Notes: generated by a model from the sequence alone, not told the origin. A stretch of 64,000 nt of DNA from Gymnogyps californianus (GCF_018139145.2 NC_059476.1:10821501-10885500), one strand, 5' to 3'. Counted from the first letter of the stretch, positions 1 to 11,686 are shown. Made by a program: numbers and translations.

Positions 1-530
1 TATCCCCTGTCCTTTATAAAGGCTGCCACTCAGTAAACGGAGATTGCTCTAATTACTGTGACAATTCTGCACCCCGTTCAAACAACTTTTGTGTTCTGGA
101 CAGGTTTCTCCGCGAGTTTGAAATTCTTGGCCTGAGAACCACTCTTGTCTAAAAGAGGTTTCTCGTTGCAAGCGCAGAATGCAACACTAACAAGTTGTCC
201 CTCTTTTCAGCTCCTTTCATTCTCCTCTTTTCCAATTGCCTGATTCAGGGCTTAATGGAAACTTGTCAAGGCTTTTCTTCCCACAAACCCTGTAGAGCCC
301 CAAGGCAATCTGTGCACAGAGTAACCACAGGAATCTCATATTGTCAATTAAAATTGAATAGACACCTGATAACCAAGTATACATTCACGAATAATATACA
401 TCACACGCATGTACACAGATGTGCCCACGTAACCAGTCCGATACCCGTGTTCAGGCATACCAGCAGCGCAACGACACGCCAATTCCCATTTACAACCACC
501 CAGCTACACCCAGGTTCTAGTTTTCACTTT

Positions 531-572
531 TTAATTTCATATTTATGAAATTTAATTTCATATTTATGAAAT
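531..572. repeat. Perfect 21-bp tandem duplication, near-palindromic unit
   Basis: The unit TTAATTTCATATTTATGAAAT occurs at 531-551 and again, identical, at 552-572. Each unit is itself close to an inverted repeat (ATTTCATA/TATGAAAT), so the stretch could form small cruciforms. Confidence 0.9.
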
Positions 573-2515
573 TAAAAACAAAGTACTTTCAAGTACTGTA
601 GTTGAGCAACAGATTTCAATGGAAAATAAACTAACTATGTATACCAGGCATTTGGCCTTTAATAACCCTGGGGATTGTAAGGATATGTAGCTGCTATCCA
701 GATAAAATAAGCTCTGTGGATATTCTTTACACAGCGGTTTTGTGACCAGTACAGTAGTTATGTTTGTGACTAGCTCCTGTAAAGTACCTTTTTTTTTTTT
801 TTTTTTAAATTGACACAGACATGTTTTAAGCTACATTGTATGCTGTAGTTTAAGAATTAAGAAAAAGCCCATAGGGCAATGTAACAGGCATCAAAGCAAA
901 CCGAGACATTTGGTTAATAACAATAAAAATCTCAAAAACTTGACTTCCAGACAGACAACTATAACCTGTAACTCCTTTCAAAGGGAGAAAACCTTCTTGC
1001 CAATGTCCCAGAGAAAACAAAGGCAGAAACACTGATTGCCACCTTATTCTTCTGATGTGTTCATTCAAGGTCATACCTTCCCCTGGATTCTTTAATATTG
1101 GCAAACATTTATAATAGCGTAATTTCAATAGCAGTCTGTTCAGCCTGGGCGTAGATCAATGCAGCATCTATATGCCGTCTTCCAGACCTTGCCTATGTCA
1201 GAGTAGTGGCCCTAGTTTTATAAATCTCTTAAATCTAATTAAACCAATGCAAACCTCTTATTGTGTATGCTCCCAAACCAGTTCACTGGTCTAACCAAGC
1301 TAAAATTATTCAGGCTAGGGTTTAAGCAGTTCCAAGAGAACGTTTATTAAATATTTGCATCAGTTAAAAACAGAAATCATGTAGTGGTTTGTCTCCAGAA
1401 TAGAAAAGCCTATAGCCTCAGACTTTTCCAGATCATTATTTAAGGAGTCACTGACTCCAGTGGGAGTTTGGATGTGCTCAGAGATGTACGCTCCCACCTT
1501 TTCTTGCTCTATTTTTCCCTTTCTTAAAACAGGACAATTTGTTTCTATTGTATCGACATCCAAGAATCTCTCATGTTCCCCAGAAAGTCCCTTTGCAGCA
1601 TTTTCAGTTTGGCATTTTCTAACTATGACTTCCTACATCCTCCTTTTAGATTTTTTTGGTGTCTCAGCTGCATCACCATCACTAGTGAATTAAAAAGCAG
1701 AGACTGATTTTGTTGTATACAGCATCTTTCACACCACAGACACTCTGGAGAGCCCTACAAAGCTGTAAGATAGATACTGGTTGAGCACAATTACATATTC
1801 ATACTTGGTAGCCATTAGGCGTGCAATCGTACTTCCCACGGAGCCTAGGGCATTAAAACCTGTTCTGCCAAGAGGGGAAAACAGTTAGGCAGGACTAACT
1901 GTATCAGTAGGACTAACAAAATGCTTATGGGACTTTTAACATCACAGAGAGTCCCTCCTGAATTCAGCCTCACTTCCTGGCTGAATATCTGCAGGAGTTT
2001 GGTACCTGAAACATCTGACCCCAAAAAGAAGCTGCCCTCCCATCTTCTCCCTCCTCACACTTCGTTCAGCAAGCAGCAAAAGCATTTCAAACAATGCAAA
2101 TCCATTCTCCGCTCACCAAAGCCTACTTATCTCCTATAATTTCTATCATTTTCCTGTCGTAATTTCTTCCTTGCTGAAACCAGCAGCATATGAGTCAGAG
2201 AACAATCATTAACTTTTACAACTTCCATACAAATCCACCTACTCATATTAGAAAAGCAGTATTGACATGCAACACAGTCTCGGACCAAATCCTGATCCTG
2301 CCAGGATGCTCTGCACTTCTGTGGGAAAGTCAGATACTGCAGAAGCAGGAGCTCGTTTAAGAAAGTACTATTGGAAACATAACTTTTTTTTTTTTTAACA
2401 AGAGCAAAGGACACCACAGAAGCAGCAATATATCAATATGACATTTAGTTGAGCTTGCCTTTTTCAATACCTTTATCCACTTTTGAAGAAGTTGGCCATT
2501 GGTACAAGACACACG

Positions 2516-2590
2516 GGGCCTGATCCAAAGCCCTTCGTTATTAATAGAAGCCTTTTTTCCACTGACTTCAATGGATCTTGGACCAAGCCC
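2516..2590. repeat. Old palindromic MITE-like repeat
   Basis: GGGCCTGATCCAAAGCCC at the left and GGATCTTGGACCAAGCCC at the right form imperfect inverted repeats around a core containing TGACTTCAATGG. This arrangement is typical of an ancient DNA-transposon derivative common in turtles, crocodilians and birds. It has no coding capacity. The family name is not certain. Confidence 0.65.
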
Positions 2591-5500
2591 AAGGAAGACA
2601 AGATTTCACAGCAGTAAGAGTGACACACATTCTCCGCACTCAAAAAAAAACAATACACGGCATTTACGATGTCAATCTGTATAGCGTAGTTTTGTTTGTG
2701 TTTTGCTTTTTTAAAATAGGCTCTAGGCTGTCAGATTAATGCACCCAAAAAGTCTCTCTGAAGTTGGAAGGAATTACGGGCAGATACAAAACACCCTGGT
2801 GAGATATATAATATTCCCAGTATTTCCCCCAACTAGAATATAAAGGTATCCTCTACCGCAACATTTCTTGTAAGTTGCTGCAGCCACACTTTAAAGTGTC
2901 CCATCATTATAAACTCCTCTAGTAACAGCTACAACATAACCCATGATGAATTAATTTGTATTAATATGGCTATCGCGCATTTCCATATGAAACCGATTGT
3001 TCTGGAGCATTAATAAAAACCTCACCAAGTGAAGTAACGTGGTACCCCTATATTTAGTTTAAAGAAATTCAAAATAAATACATTAAAACAAAATTGCTAA
3101 TATCTTTAGTACATAATTGGCACAGCAAGTAGAAACCCAGTTATCTTCTCAGTACGTATTTATAGCATCACCCTTCCCCATTCATTCCGCATTTTCTTAG
3201 AGAATCTGCTGTACCCTACATCTGCAATTCATTGACTTTACAATTTACCACATGTTGAGATGGAGAGGTCTCAGCTCCATTTGAATCACTGCACAAATAT
3301 GCAAGTGATTTATCGTTTTAAAACTGAAGACTGCAGAAGAACGACTCCACTTTTCCTGAACATTACTCCTTCTGGCAGACCATGAACAATTACAGCGCGT
3401 ACTAATTAAGCTCTGTAAATGTGCTGTGCCCTGCTAATGCCTACCAGGCCTCAAATTTAGTTGCATGAAGCCAAACTTCAGCCAGCGACTTAACTCATTC
3501 AGCACTGCCCGGTTGCCTGAGCATGACCCCACGAAGAATAAGGGTCGAGGGTTTAGCCTACCTAAAACAAAGGCGCGAGACTGAACAGATTTTGCTGGAA
3601 AGAATCAGAGGGGGGAGAATCGGAGGGGGTGGGAAGCGTCTTGGGAACTGGAGGAACATCCTTGTTGATAACCTGTTAAAAAGGTACAATACCACACCAG
3701 CTTTGCAGCGTGGTGCTGGGGGATTCGGATCTGTCCCCGGGGGCTAATAAGTCACAGCGCTCCATTGATTAGGGAAATGCATAAAACCTTCAACAAAACT
3801 GTACAGCTATTTGTGGAAGGGCCAAATTGACAGCCCTCTCATTTTTTTTTTTTTTAAGTCGGGTTTTACATGGCTTGTAGAAGAAAAACATATGGGCAAA
3901 GGAGCGCAGCTTTCCACCACACACATAACCCTGCCTTTTTCTTGAATTAGTCTCCAAGCACAACAGTAACCTACGGGGAACCCGAAATCAACTGCTGAAG
4001 AAATTAAAGCTAAAAGTAATACCTAGGCATATTTGAGTAATCGCATTATCTTGTTAAAAACACACACAAACCCCCAGCATAGACAAGACAGCAGCACTTC
4101 AAATCTGACTGTCCACTCTAGGAAAGCGTGTTTAATGGGAAGCGAGCTGAGAATAATGAGCTTTGCTGAGTGAAGCAGTGTTTCTCCTCGGGCCCCAGAC
4201 TTTCCTGACACTTAAGAGTCAATCCCCGGATCCCAAGCTTCCCCTCCAACCATCCATTCAAATACTGGCGGTTCCCCCCCCCAAGTTTCTACAATTTCTC
4301 CTCCAGCTCCAACATCCCTCCTTTGTCCTCCAATTTCTCTCCAGCGGCCCCTGGCTCTCGCCATGCCTCTCCCCAGTTACCCCCTCCCAAAACACTACCC
4401 TCAGCACATCCCCCCTGCTCCCCTTGCCCCTCCATGCTGACCTACGTGTCCAGCCCAGATTGTCCCTTCCAGCAGGACACAGGGCTTCTCCCCTAAAAAC
4501 CACCTCTAACCTCAACACCTTAATTTGTTCAGTGCATGTTTTCCCTTAACGTGGGATTTTGCTGCTTTTTAAGAGGCCCTGTTTTATACGCACAAAACAG
4601 TCTAATATACGTATTTCCAAGCATCCACCTTTTGCATAAAACCTGATGCCATTTTTTTTTTCCTCCCCGGCTCAGCGGTACGTGAGAAAATTAAAGGACA
4701 TTTCCAGGTGTCATCTGTCTTGAAATGTTTGCTTGTGTCGGTATCTAGGAAATACTGCACAATACTGCCGAGACCTCTGTAAAGGACACAAGCTGTGCTA
4801 AACTTCTTCCCTCCTTCAGCCTGGCTGCGTCACCCACAGCCCAGCCTTTACAGCACTGCAAGCGTTAATTATAAACTTCAGAGCCTACGTAAAAAGAGCA
4901 CAAACATAAACCAGCAGTTGGGAGGAGGAGCAGAAATATTCTTTGCTTTTGGGTGGGGAGAGAGGATTTCCATATCTCCCCCACACACCCCCAGCACCAC
5001 ACTCCATCTCTCATTGCTTATAATTAGTGAAAGAAATTTGACCCACTGCCAGTGTCTGTGGACCTTGGATATTATAAGGCCAGCGTGGCGTCAAATATCT
5101 TAACATTCATAAGTGTTATAGGCTGTAAATAAACCCCGTGGATTTATGACCCTGCGGTGCTTGCCAGCAAACGACTGTGGCACATTTCTTTCAGCAGACC
5201 TGTCGAGGTGCAAGTTTGCCTTTGGTTGTAAAATTAACCATTTCCTTCACAAATGTGCCCAATTAGAAGTCAAAGTTTTAAGGCTTACTTACATATTTGC
5301 CAGGACACGGTACTGAGGAGACGCCTGGTGAACAGAGCTTTAAACTTCCCCCCAAACCTCACAAACCCCCCCCAAAGCAAAACTTCTCACAACAGCCCCG
5401 GTGTGGGAGCAAAGTGTCTGATTTCACCAAAAAACCCTGAAAAAAAACCCAAACTGACAACCCGACCGCTTTTATATTTATATGTGCCTATTGCCAGCCC

Positions 5501-8500
5501 TCATTTTTGTCTGCTCTGAGGCTGGGGGGGGGGGGAGCAGGCGTCTCCCCCCGGGCTGTGCCTGGAGAAGGATCTCCTCCCTTCCCCCAGGATAATGTCA
5601 TCTGCTTCCTGTGTAGGAGAGCATTTGCTAAATCCAGGTTGTCTCATGCTTAACTGCCAATAATCCAACTTCCACATAACTCCCAGACAGCTGGGAAAAG
5701 GTCCTCAGAGTTTTTAGTCATGGTACAGAAACACACGTCCACACAAAAAATCTGCAGCTGTCCTTTTTCTCTACACCACATTTTTTATCTGATTTTGGGG
5801 CCCAGTCATGAAAGTCTTGACAAATTTAAAACATTTTTACCTACATTCTGGTTTACAAGCTCCAATGAAAGCTGCAACATACTCCTTCCCCCCCTCCAAC
5901 TTCAGCTGACAAATCAGCACATATTTGCTTGAACAAAAAATGAAGAGGAAGGAGGAAAAAAAAAAAAAAAAACAACACCCCACTCAACATCATCAGTCCA
6001 TGTATGAATGCATTCAAAAACCCGCAAAAGCATCTACTGTATTTTTTTTTTTTTCAGTACAGATCAGCCACTGGTGCACCTATTAAAATTGTTCGATTTC
6101 CAAAGCAAATATTATTTTTAATGAAGTGCAGTCCTGCAATTATCCTGTACACTCAAGTAACAGTACTGCATTATATTGCTTTGCAAGGTCCCAGAAACAT
6201 GAAACTTTTCTCTAACTAATTTTCATAGCCCCCTAAAGAGAAGCTGATTGACTAAGCAATGCAGCATTTGCTCCAGAATGAAATCTTATCAGGGAAAGGA
6301 AAAAAAAAAAAAAAAAAAAGAGGAGAATTAAAAATAAATCAGCTTCTTTACCGAAAATACGTTAACAAACACGGTCTGTTTGCCATTGTATACCAGCTAT
6401 GCTAATGCTATAGCGGAGTGATTCAGCAATCTACCTAATTAAGCATGAGGAAAGTTTCTTTATGGAGGTTCCATTTGATTTACACCACAGGATCATCAGT
6501 TCTTATTTAATAGCTTGTTTTTACACAAGTCCAGAAACTTTATTAAAAGCATGTCCATTCAAAATTTTTTTAAAAAAAGCAAATAATTCACTCTCCATTG
6601 AATAGCTATGTATCATAAAGTACCAAAGTGCTGACATATTAAGTCGTATCTACATTATTAAACTAGTTGGTGGACGTTAATACTATAATCCACACTGCAG
6701 ACACTAAACCTCAACCATAAAGATTAGTAAAGAATTAATATTGTCACATCGAGACTGAAACCTTAACATGCCAGCCATAAATATTTCTGAAGGAGATGAA
6801 AAACAATTAGCATAAATACCAAAGAAGGGCAAGAACACCTGTTCTTTTTCAGTGCGATAAGCATTTTATTGTTCTCTATTTAAAATGTAATGACCTGTGT
6901 AATTACAGTAATATTACATTGTATTGCAAGGGCTTGGAATGTCACACTTTGAAAAGTGTTGTCAAAACAATTGGAGGGAGGAAAAAAAAAAGGACCACCA
7001 TTAACCCTTCACACCCCAGGGTCTACAGCTTTTGTATGAGGAAGGATTACGTTGTTTGACTCAGTAGATAAAGAAAAATATCAATTTTTCAAGTCAATTA
7101 AAGAAAAGTTTCTTCCTGAACGTAACATCTAGGCAAGGGGGCTGTTCTCCACCTCAGCTATTCCCAACTCCCAAACTTCAGGACCAAACGCAAGCTTACT
7201 CCGACAGTCTCACTCAGCAAGCAACAATTTAGGGGGAAGGAAGATGCAACAGCACTAGGAAAAATAATATCTGCCAGCAGTGTCAAATCACAATGCATCT
7301 ATTCCCTCACCGAAAGCATTAACCAAGCTCAAAATTTAGGGTAAAAGTTAAATACACCACTTCTTCATTTGCCAACTCTAAAAGGAAAACATTCTCCTTA
7401 ATTATCCCTAACAGGCAGCTACCCCAGTCCCTCTGCAAGCATAGGTATGGAACTGGCATTCTCAGATGCATTACTTCATTACTATTTGACTAGACCTCTA
7501 CTTAATACACATCTATTCTTAAAAGCAATCCACAGTATTCTATCAAAAGCAAGATTAACATGCAAAAAATCCTTGACTTTTAAAAATAAAATTATTCCTA
7601 TCAAGCTTCATGAAGAGTTTACAGTATTTAAAGCATTATTCTTGAGATAATATATTATTCATCATAAGCAGATTTTATGATACTTCGTAATTCTTCACAT
7701 TCCTGAAGCAGTAAAGCAGAAATTGCTGCCCACGAGTTTGCTCTTGAACAGACAATTACAGGTACATTTACAAAAAAACACAATAATCCTGCTACACTCC
7801 CAATTAAAACAAAAAGAAAAAAATCCAGGAAAAAAAAAACCAACAAAAACACCCCACACCCACAGACCTTTAAAATTCTACAACAGCAAAAGGAAAGGAA
7901 AAGCTATTTTGCTACGTATCTGCATCACCTCTTTACCTTGCATGCTCTAAAACTCAACAAATATGGCTTCAGGAAAAACTACATAAATAAAAATAAAATT
8001 CATAATTATGCAGAATCATCTGTACCTTTTCAACCTGTATTTAAAAAAAAACAAACAGGAGAGAGAAAGATCTAGTTCATCTGGAATTGAAAGCTGGTAC
8101 AGCAGAGAACCAGAATCCACCTAAAAACAGTATGTGACAGACAACAGCTATCCCACTGAATCTTTATAACATTCTGCTCTCAGGCCTAAATAAACAACTT
8201 TAATTTTTCCTGGCTATAATTAAGTGGTAGGCAAACAAACAAGCATACGGAATGTGAAAGAATAAGGTTAAGAAGATAGGAGAAGGTTGCTGGAGCCTGG
8301 ATGTGGAAATAAGAAAATTGCCTATTGAGTGTGGAAATATCCTTTTAGAATCCATCTGATAACACAAGCAGGCCACCTGCTATACCAACAATAAAACAAC
8401 CTGTAATCTTTTGTACAGTACCTTTAATTCACACAAGCCCAACATTCCTATGGAGGCCTTTTTTTAACTGTGGGGGAGCAAGGGGAGGAAGGATACTTCC

Positions 8501-9742
8501 AGGAAACCTAACTGCTGAAGGATCCTATCTTCACATGCTAAGGGAAAAAGGATCTGCAATAAAGGTAACGAGGAAAAAATAAAGAACTGTAGCTGTTGTA
8601 AGAAAAATGCTTAAAGAAAAAAGCAGCAGAGGTGTGCTTCCTATTAGCCTACACTTGGAACAGTGGAATGCATTTAAGGTGAAAAGGAGAAAAAAAAAAA
8701 AGGGAATACAAAGCTTCGCAATTTTTAACAAAGTGATTTGTAACAAAGATTGTTTTGCCATCTGGATCCTGGTGCTTATAGAATTTGGAATTTATCACCA
8801 TCATCCATATACATGTGGGTGACCGTATTCAAAAGGAAAAATATAATGCATTCAGCCCCTGAATTCTCCTCCCAATCATTACAATTGCAAACTGCAGTTA
8901 CCCCTATGCTACTGTCCCAGAAATCACCTCCTTGCAAGAGCCTTACAAGCTACCAAAATAAAACCCTACCACAGCTCTAAACATATGCAACATCAGAAAA
9001 CCTTCCTTACTACCCCCCTGTCACTCTGCATTTACTAATCTGTGTCTACTGATGTTTTACTAAGTGAAAACAAGACTGACCCGATGTTTAATATTTTAAT
9101 GCTTTAAAACACTTGTAGATCTGATACACTGAAGTTGTCCAAGCCCTCAGTCATTAGTACAGCTTCAACATCAACCAAACAGTAGATCTATTATTGTAAA
9201 TCGCTATCTCCTGTTACCACAAGGAAAAAAAAAGTGTATAAACACACATGGTGATGGTGGGGATGCTTCAGATTTAGAAACACCCAGAAGAAACAAAACA
9301 GCAATGCTAAACCCATCGGTAGGAACACGTAGTATTTTGTAGTCCCAGTGGATTTAGCCGTCTTAGCTAGAAATTTTTAAAAACTCTTTAGAAGGGAAGA
9401 AAAGATGACACTTTAGAAATCTGATGTCAGAGCAGAGCACACTGTGGGTGACACTACGAGCGGAAAAACAGCTGGGAGTACAAATGCACCAGCAGACCCC
9501 AAAGTTTCCTGGGATCCTGGCATCTGGGCTAGAACTTGCTCTACCTCCAGGCACAGGCGTGCAGACAAGCACACCCCTGCCACTGAACCCAGGGTTTTTA
9601 AAAAAAAAAAAAAAAACAAACACCAAAAACCAAAACAAAACACACCAGCAAAAAACCAGCAACAAAAAACCGGACGCTTTCAGCAAACTGTTTTTCTGCC
9701 AGCATACTTCCAGGAGGAATTTTGCTCGACCTGTTTGATTAT

Positions 9743-9768
9743 TTGTTGTTGTTGTTGTTGTTGTTGTT
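9743..9768 (+). repeat. (TTG)n microsatellite
   Basis: About eight TTG units lie at the edge of the CpG island in intron 3. The poly-Asn and poly-Leu ORFs here are artefacts of it. Confidence 0.9.
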
Positions 9769-10758
9769 ATTAGAGCTAAGCGAGGCGATTTCTGTTTCCC
9801 GACTCGGCCCTCTCCTTTGCTCTAACCCCCGGGTCCCGTCCCCCCCAGCACCGCAAGGCACACACGAAGATAGAGCCGCTTCGGGGCGGCCTCCCGCGGC
9901 AACAGCCCAGGTGAGGAGGGGCCCCGCCGCCACCGGGCAGGGGTGCCGTGTTCCAGCCCCGGCAGCGCCGCCGGGCCCGGCCCGCGCTCCCCGGCAGGCG
10001 GGGCGCGGACGCGGACGCGGACTCGCCGCGGGGCCGCCCGCGCTGAGGCCGGACACAACTCGCGTCGCCCACGGCCGGGAAGGGACGTTGCCCCGCGCGG
10101 GGCACAATGAAATCGCCGCTGCCGCAGGCCGGGGGCGGGCGAGGGCAGGAGAGGGTTAAGGGGGAGGAAAGGGGAGGGGGAGCCGGCCCAGCCGCCACGG
10201 AGGAGGGCAGGAGGCGACGGATCACCAGGGAAAACGAGGAGTTTGGAGGGAGCGGATCCCAGACTCGGCCGGGAGTAAATAACCCCCTCCCCAACCGAGG
10301 GGAGTGAAAAGGGGGGAAATGGGGAGGAGAAGGGAAAAAAAAAAAAAATGTAACTCCTTGATTTTTTTTTAAATTTATTTCCAGTTTTGTTTTGAGGCTG
10401 GATTATATGTTGTTTGTATTTTGTTTTGTTTTTTCCTCCCCACCCCCCCGCAGGGGAGGTTACGAGGGCTCCAGAAAACTGCCCACAAAACTGAAAGTAA
10501 AAAAAAAAAAAACAAAAAAAACAAAACAAAAGAAAAAAAGAAAGTAAAGGGAAAAAAAAGAAATATGGCGAAGTGTAAACAAACCCCCTCCCGCCGCGGC
10601 CCGCGGAGTTTGGAAAGTTTGCGGCGCGGCGCGGGGGAGGGGGCGGCGGGCCGGGGCGGACGAGCGGGGGCAACGGGGAGCGCGGCGGCGGTGGGAGCTG
10701 GGGGAAAGGGGGGGGGAGGGAGGGAGAGGAAAGGAGGGGGGGAAAAAAAGGCACTTAC

Positions 10759-10883
10759 CGTTCTCGCCGTCGGAGAGAGCGATCCATTGGGCAGATACGG
10801 GCTGCTGAGGTCGGGGATCATTATAAAGGGATAACCCGGGTATGGTGGGCCCTTAAACAACCCTCCATCTTGCCTCTTCGCAG
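10759..10883 (-). CDS. TCF7L2: TCF7L2 exon 3
   Basis: This 125-nt exon starts after a TGTTAG acceptor (AG at 10884-10885), completes codon 86 (G+CT = Ala) and ends in AGA ACG before GTAAGTGCC, a near-consensus phase-0 donor. It encodes residues 86-127, including [19 protein letters not shown], then [20 protein letters not shown] and RT. This stretch is highly conserved in TCF/LEF proteins, at the start of the context-dependent regulatory domain that also binds Groucho/TLE further on. An ATG in the acceptor region (10888-10890) would be in frame with the exon, so a transcript starting in intron 2 could in principle begin at Met-Leu-Ala-Ala-Lys and lack the beta-catenin-binding domain. That is inference only. 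The next coding exon lies outside the window. Confidence 0.96.
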
Positions 10884-11085
10884 CTAACATGGCGGGGGAG
10901 ACACGAGCGGGAGCGGGGAAGGACGGGGGCAACAGGGGAAGAGAAGGTGGGGGGGGGGGGGGGGGGGGGAGAGGAAAACTTTTTTTAGAAAGTGTCCCAA
11001 AAAGAGGAGCCGGGCGCCCGGCGGAGGGGCGGCGGGCGGTGCGGGGCAGGCGGGCGGCGGTGCCGGCCAGGCCCGCCGTACTCAC
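10884..11085 (-). other. TCF7L2: TCF7L2 intron 2 (202 nt)
   Basis: This very short intron has a GTGAGT donor and a TGTTAG acceptor. It contains a 21-base G run on the plus strand (10949-10969), which is C21 on the coding strand and lies about 65 nt upstream of the acceptor, acting as part of a pyrimidine tract. Retention would shift the frame and reach a stop at about 10985. Confidence 0.9.
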
Positions 11086-11152
11086 CTTCCTCTAAACTTT
11101 CCCGGGATTTATCTCTGAAAGTTTCGGACCGAGGCGGGGGCCGCCGCTCCGC
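11086..11152 (-). CDS. TCF7L2: TCF7L2 exon 2
   Basis: This 67-nt exon follows a CTCCCAG acceptor (AG at 11153-11154) and ends in GGAAG before GTGAGT. It encodes [20 protein letters not shown] followed by EE, residues 64-85, plus the first base of codon 86. It lies between the beta-catenin-binding domain and the central region, is basic and serine/arginine-rich, and matches the known TCF7L2 sequence at this place. Phase 0 at its 5' side and phase 1 at its 3' side agree with exons 1 and 3, so the three join without a frame break. No odd residue or disruption was seen. Confidence 0.96.
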
Positions 11153-11497
11153 CTGGGAGCGAGCCGGGGGTCGGCGTGGGGCAGTTGGGGAGGGGGGTGG
11201 TGGGGTGGTTGGGGTGGGGTGGGTTTTTTTTTTTTTGGGGGGGGGGGGGAGAAGAAGGGAGGAGGGGAGGAATAAAAGGCGAAGAAGAAGGGAAAGGTGC
11301 GGGGAGAAGGTGGAAGGAGAAACAAACAGAACAAAACAGAAGGCATCGTTACAAGTTGGTGCCGCGGAGGAAAGTTGGGCGCCGGCGGGAGCGGGACCCG
11401 GCGCGGCGGCCCCGGCCCCGGCCGCGGCCCCGGCGAGGCAGCGCGGCCCCGCCCGCCCGCCGCCCCGAAACGGCCCCGCGGGGGGCTTCCCCCGTAC
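11153..11497 (-). other. TCF7L2: TCF7L2 intron 1 (345 nt)
   Basis: This short GC-rich intron has a GTACGG donor and a CTCCCAG acceptor. It is 345 nt long, a multiple of three, and has no stop in the TCF7L2 frame, so exon 1 reads straight through it into exon 2. It holds an unusual plus-strand T13 run (11224-11236) followed directly by a G13 run (11237-11249), which is C13A13 on the coding strand. The acceptor-side pyrimidine tract is modest. Confidence 0.9.
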
Positions 11498-11686
11498 CTC
11501 CGAGTCTGAGGAGCTGTTTTGATTCGTTTCTGATTCATTGACGAGAGACGACTTGACATCAGCTAAATCCCTCTCCGCCGAGGAGTTCTCGGAGATCTTC
11601 TCCTCCTGCTCCCCTTCGTCTTTGAAAGAGATCAGTTCATCGTTGGCGCCCAGGTCGTCCCCTCCACCGCCGTTCAGCTGCGGCAT
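11498..11686 (-). CDS. TCF7L2: TCF7L2 exon 1 (coding part): beta-catenin-binding domain
   Basis: This encodes residues 1-63 of transcription factor 7-like 2, the nuclear HMG-box effector of Wnt signalling that binds beta-catenin through its N-terminus. The peptide opens [20 protein letters not shown] and runs to ...NQNSSSDSE, which I recognise as the TCF/LEF N-terminus and specifically TCF7L2 (LEF1 and TCF7 differ here). Known contact residues fall where expected: D16, E17, the acidic stretch E24-E29, and L41/V44/L48. The start is supported by an in-frame TGA five codons upstream (11699-11701) and by an A at -3. The exon ends in codon GAG followed by GTACGG, a phase-0 donor with GT at 11496-11497. 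Residue 31 is Ile (ATC), whereas I recall Ser in mammals and Ile in fish. Only exons 1-3 are in the window, so the gene is partial here. Confidence 0.97.

Larger units (their letters stand above)
1..10758 (-). other. TCF7L2: TCF7L2 intron 3, proximal part (continues beyond window)
   Basis: This follows the exon 3 donor GTAAGT at 10753-10758. No sequence matching the next TCF7L2 exon is present, so the intron runs past position 1. In mammals this is a very large intron that holds many enhancers and the diabetes-associated variants. Here its first kilobase (about 9780-10758) is still CpG-rich. The rest is AT-rich with poly-T/A runs, no recognisable gene, one MITE relic near 2516-2590, and enhancer-like AT blocks near 2930-3080, 5015-5260 and 6355-6530. 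Long ORFs in 9700-10750 arise from low-complexity GC- and pyrimidine-rich sequence. Confidence 0.88.

Noticed and set aside
9822..10754. 310-codon minus-strand ORF next to exon 3
   Set aside because: It lies past the exon 3 donor in intron 3; the peptide is Pro/Ser/Phe low complexity from homopyrimidine sequence with no homology I know.
10992..11541. Plus-strand ORFs of 121-176 codons antisense to TCF7L2 exons 1-2
   Set aside because: Gly/Arg-rich shadows of GC-rich sequence; no recognisable product.
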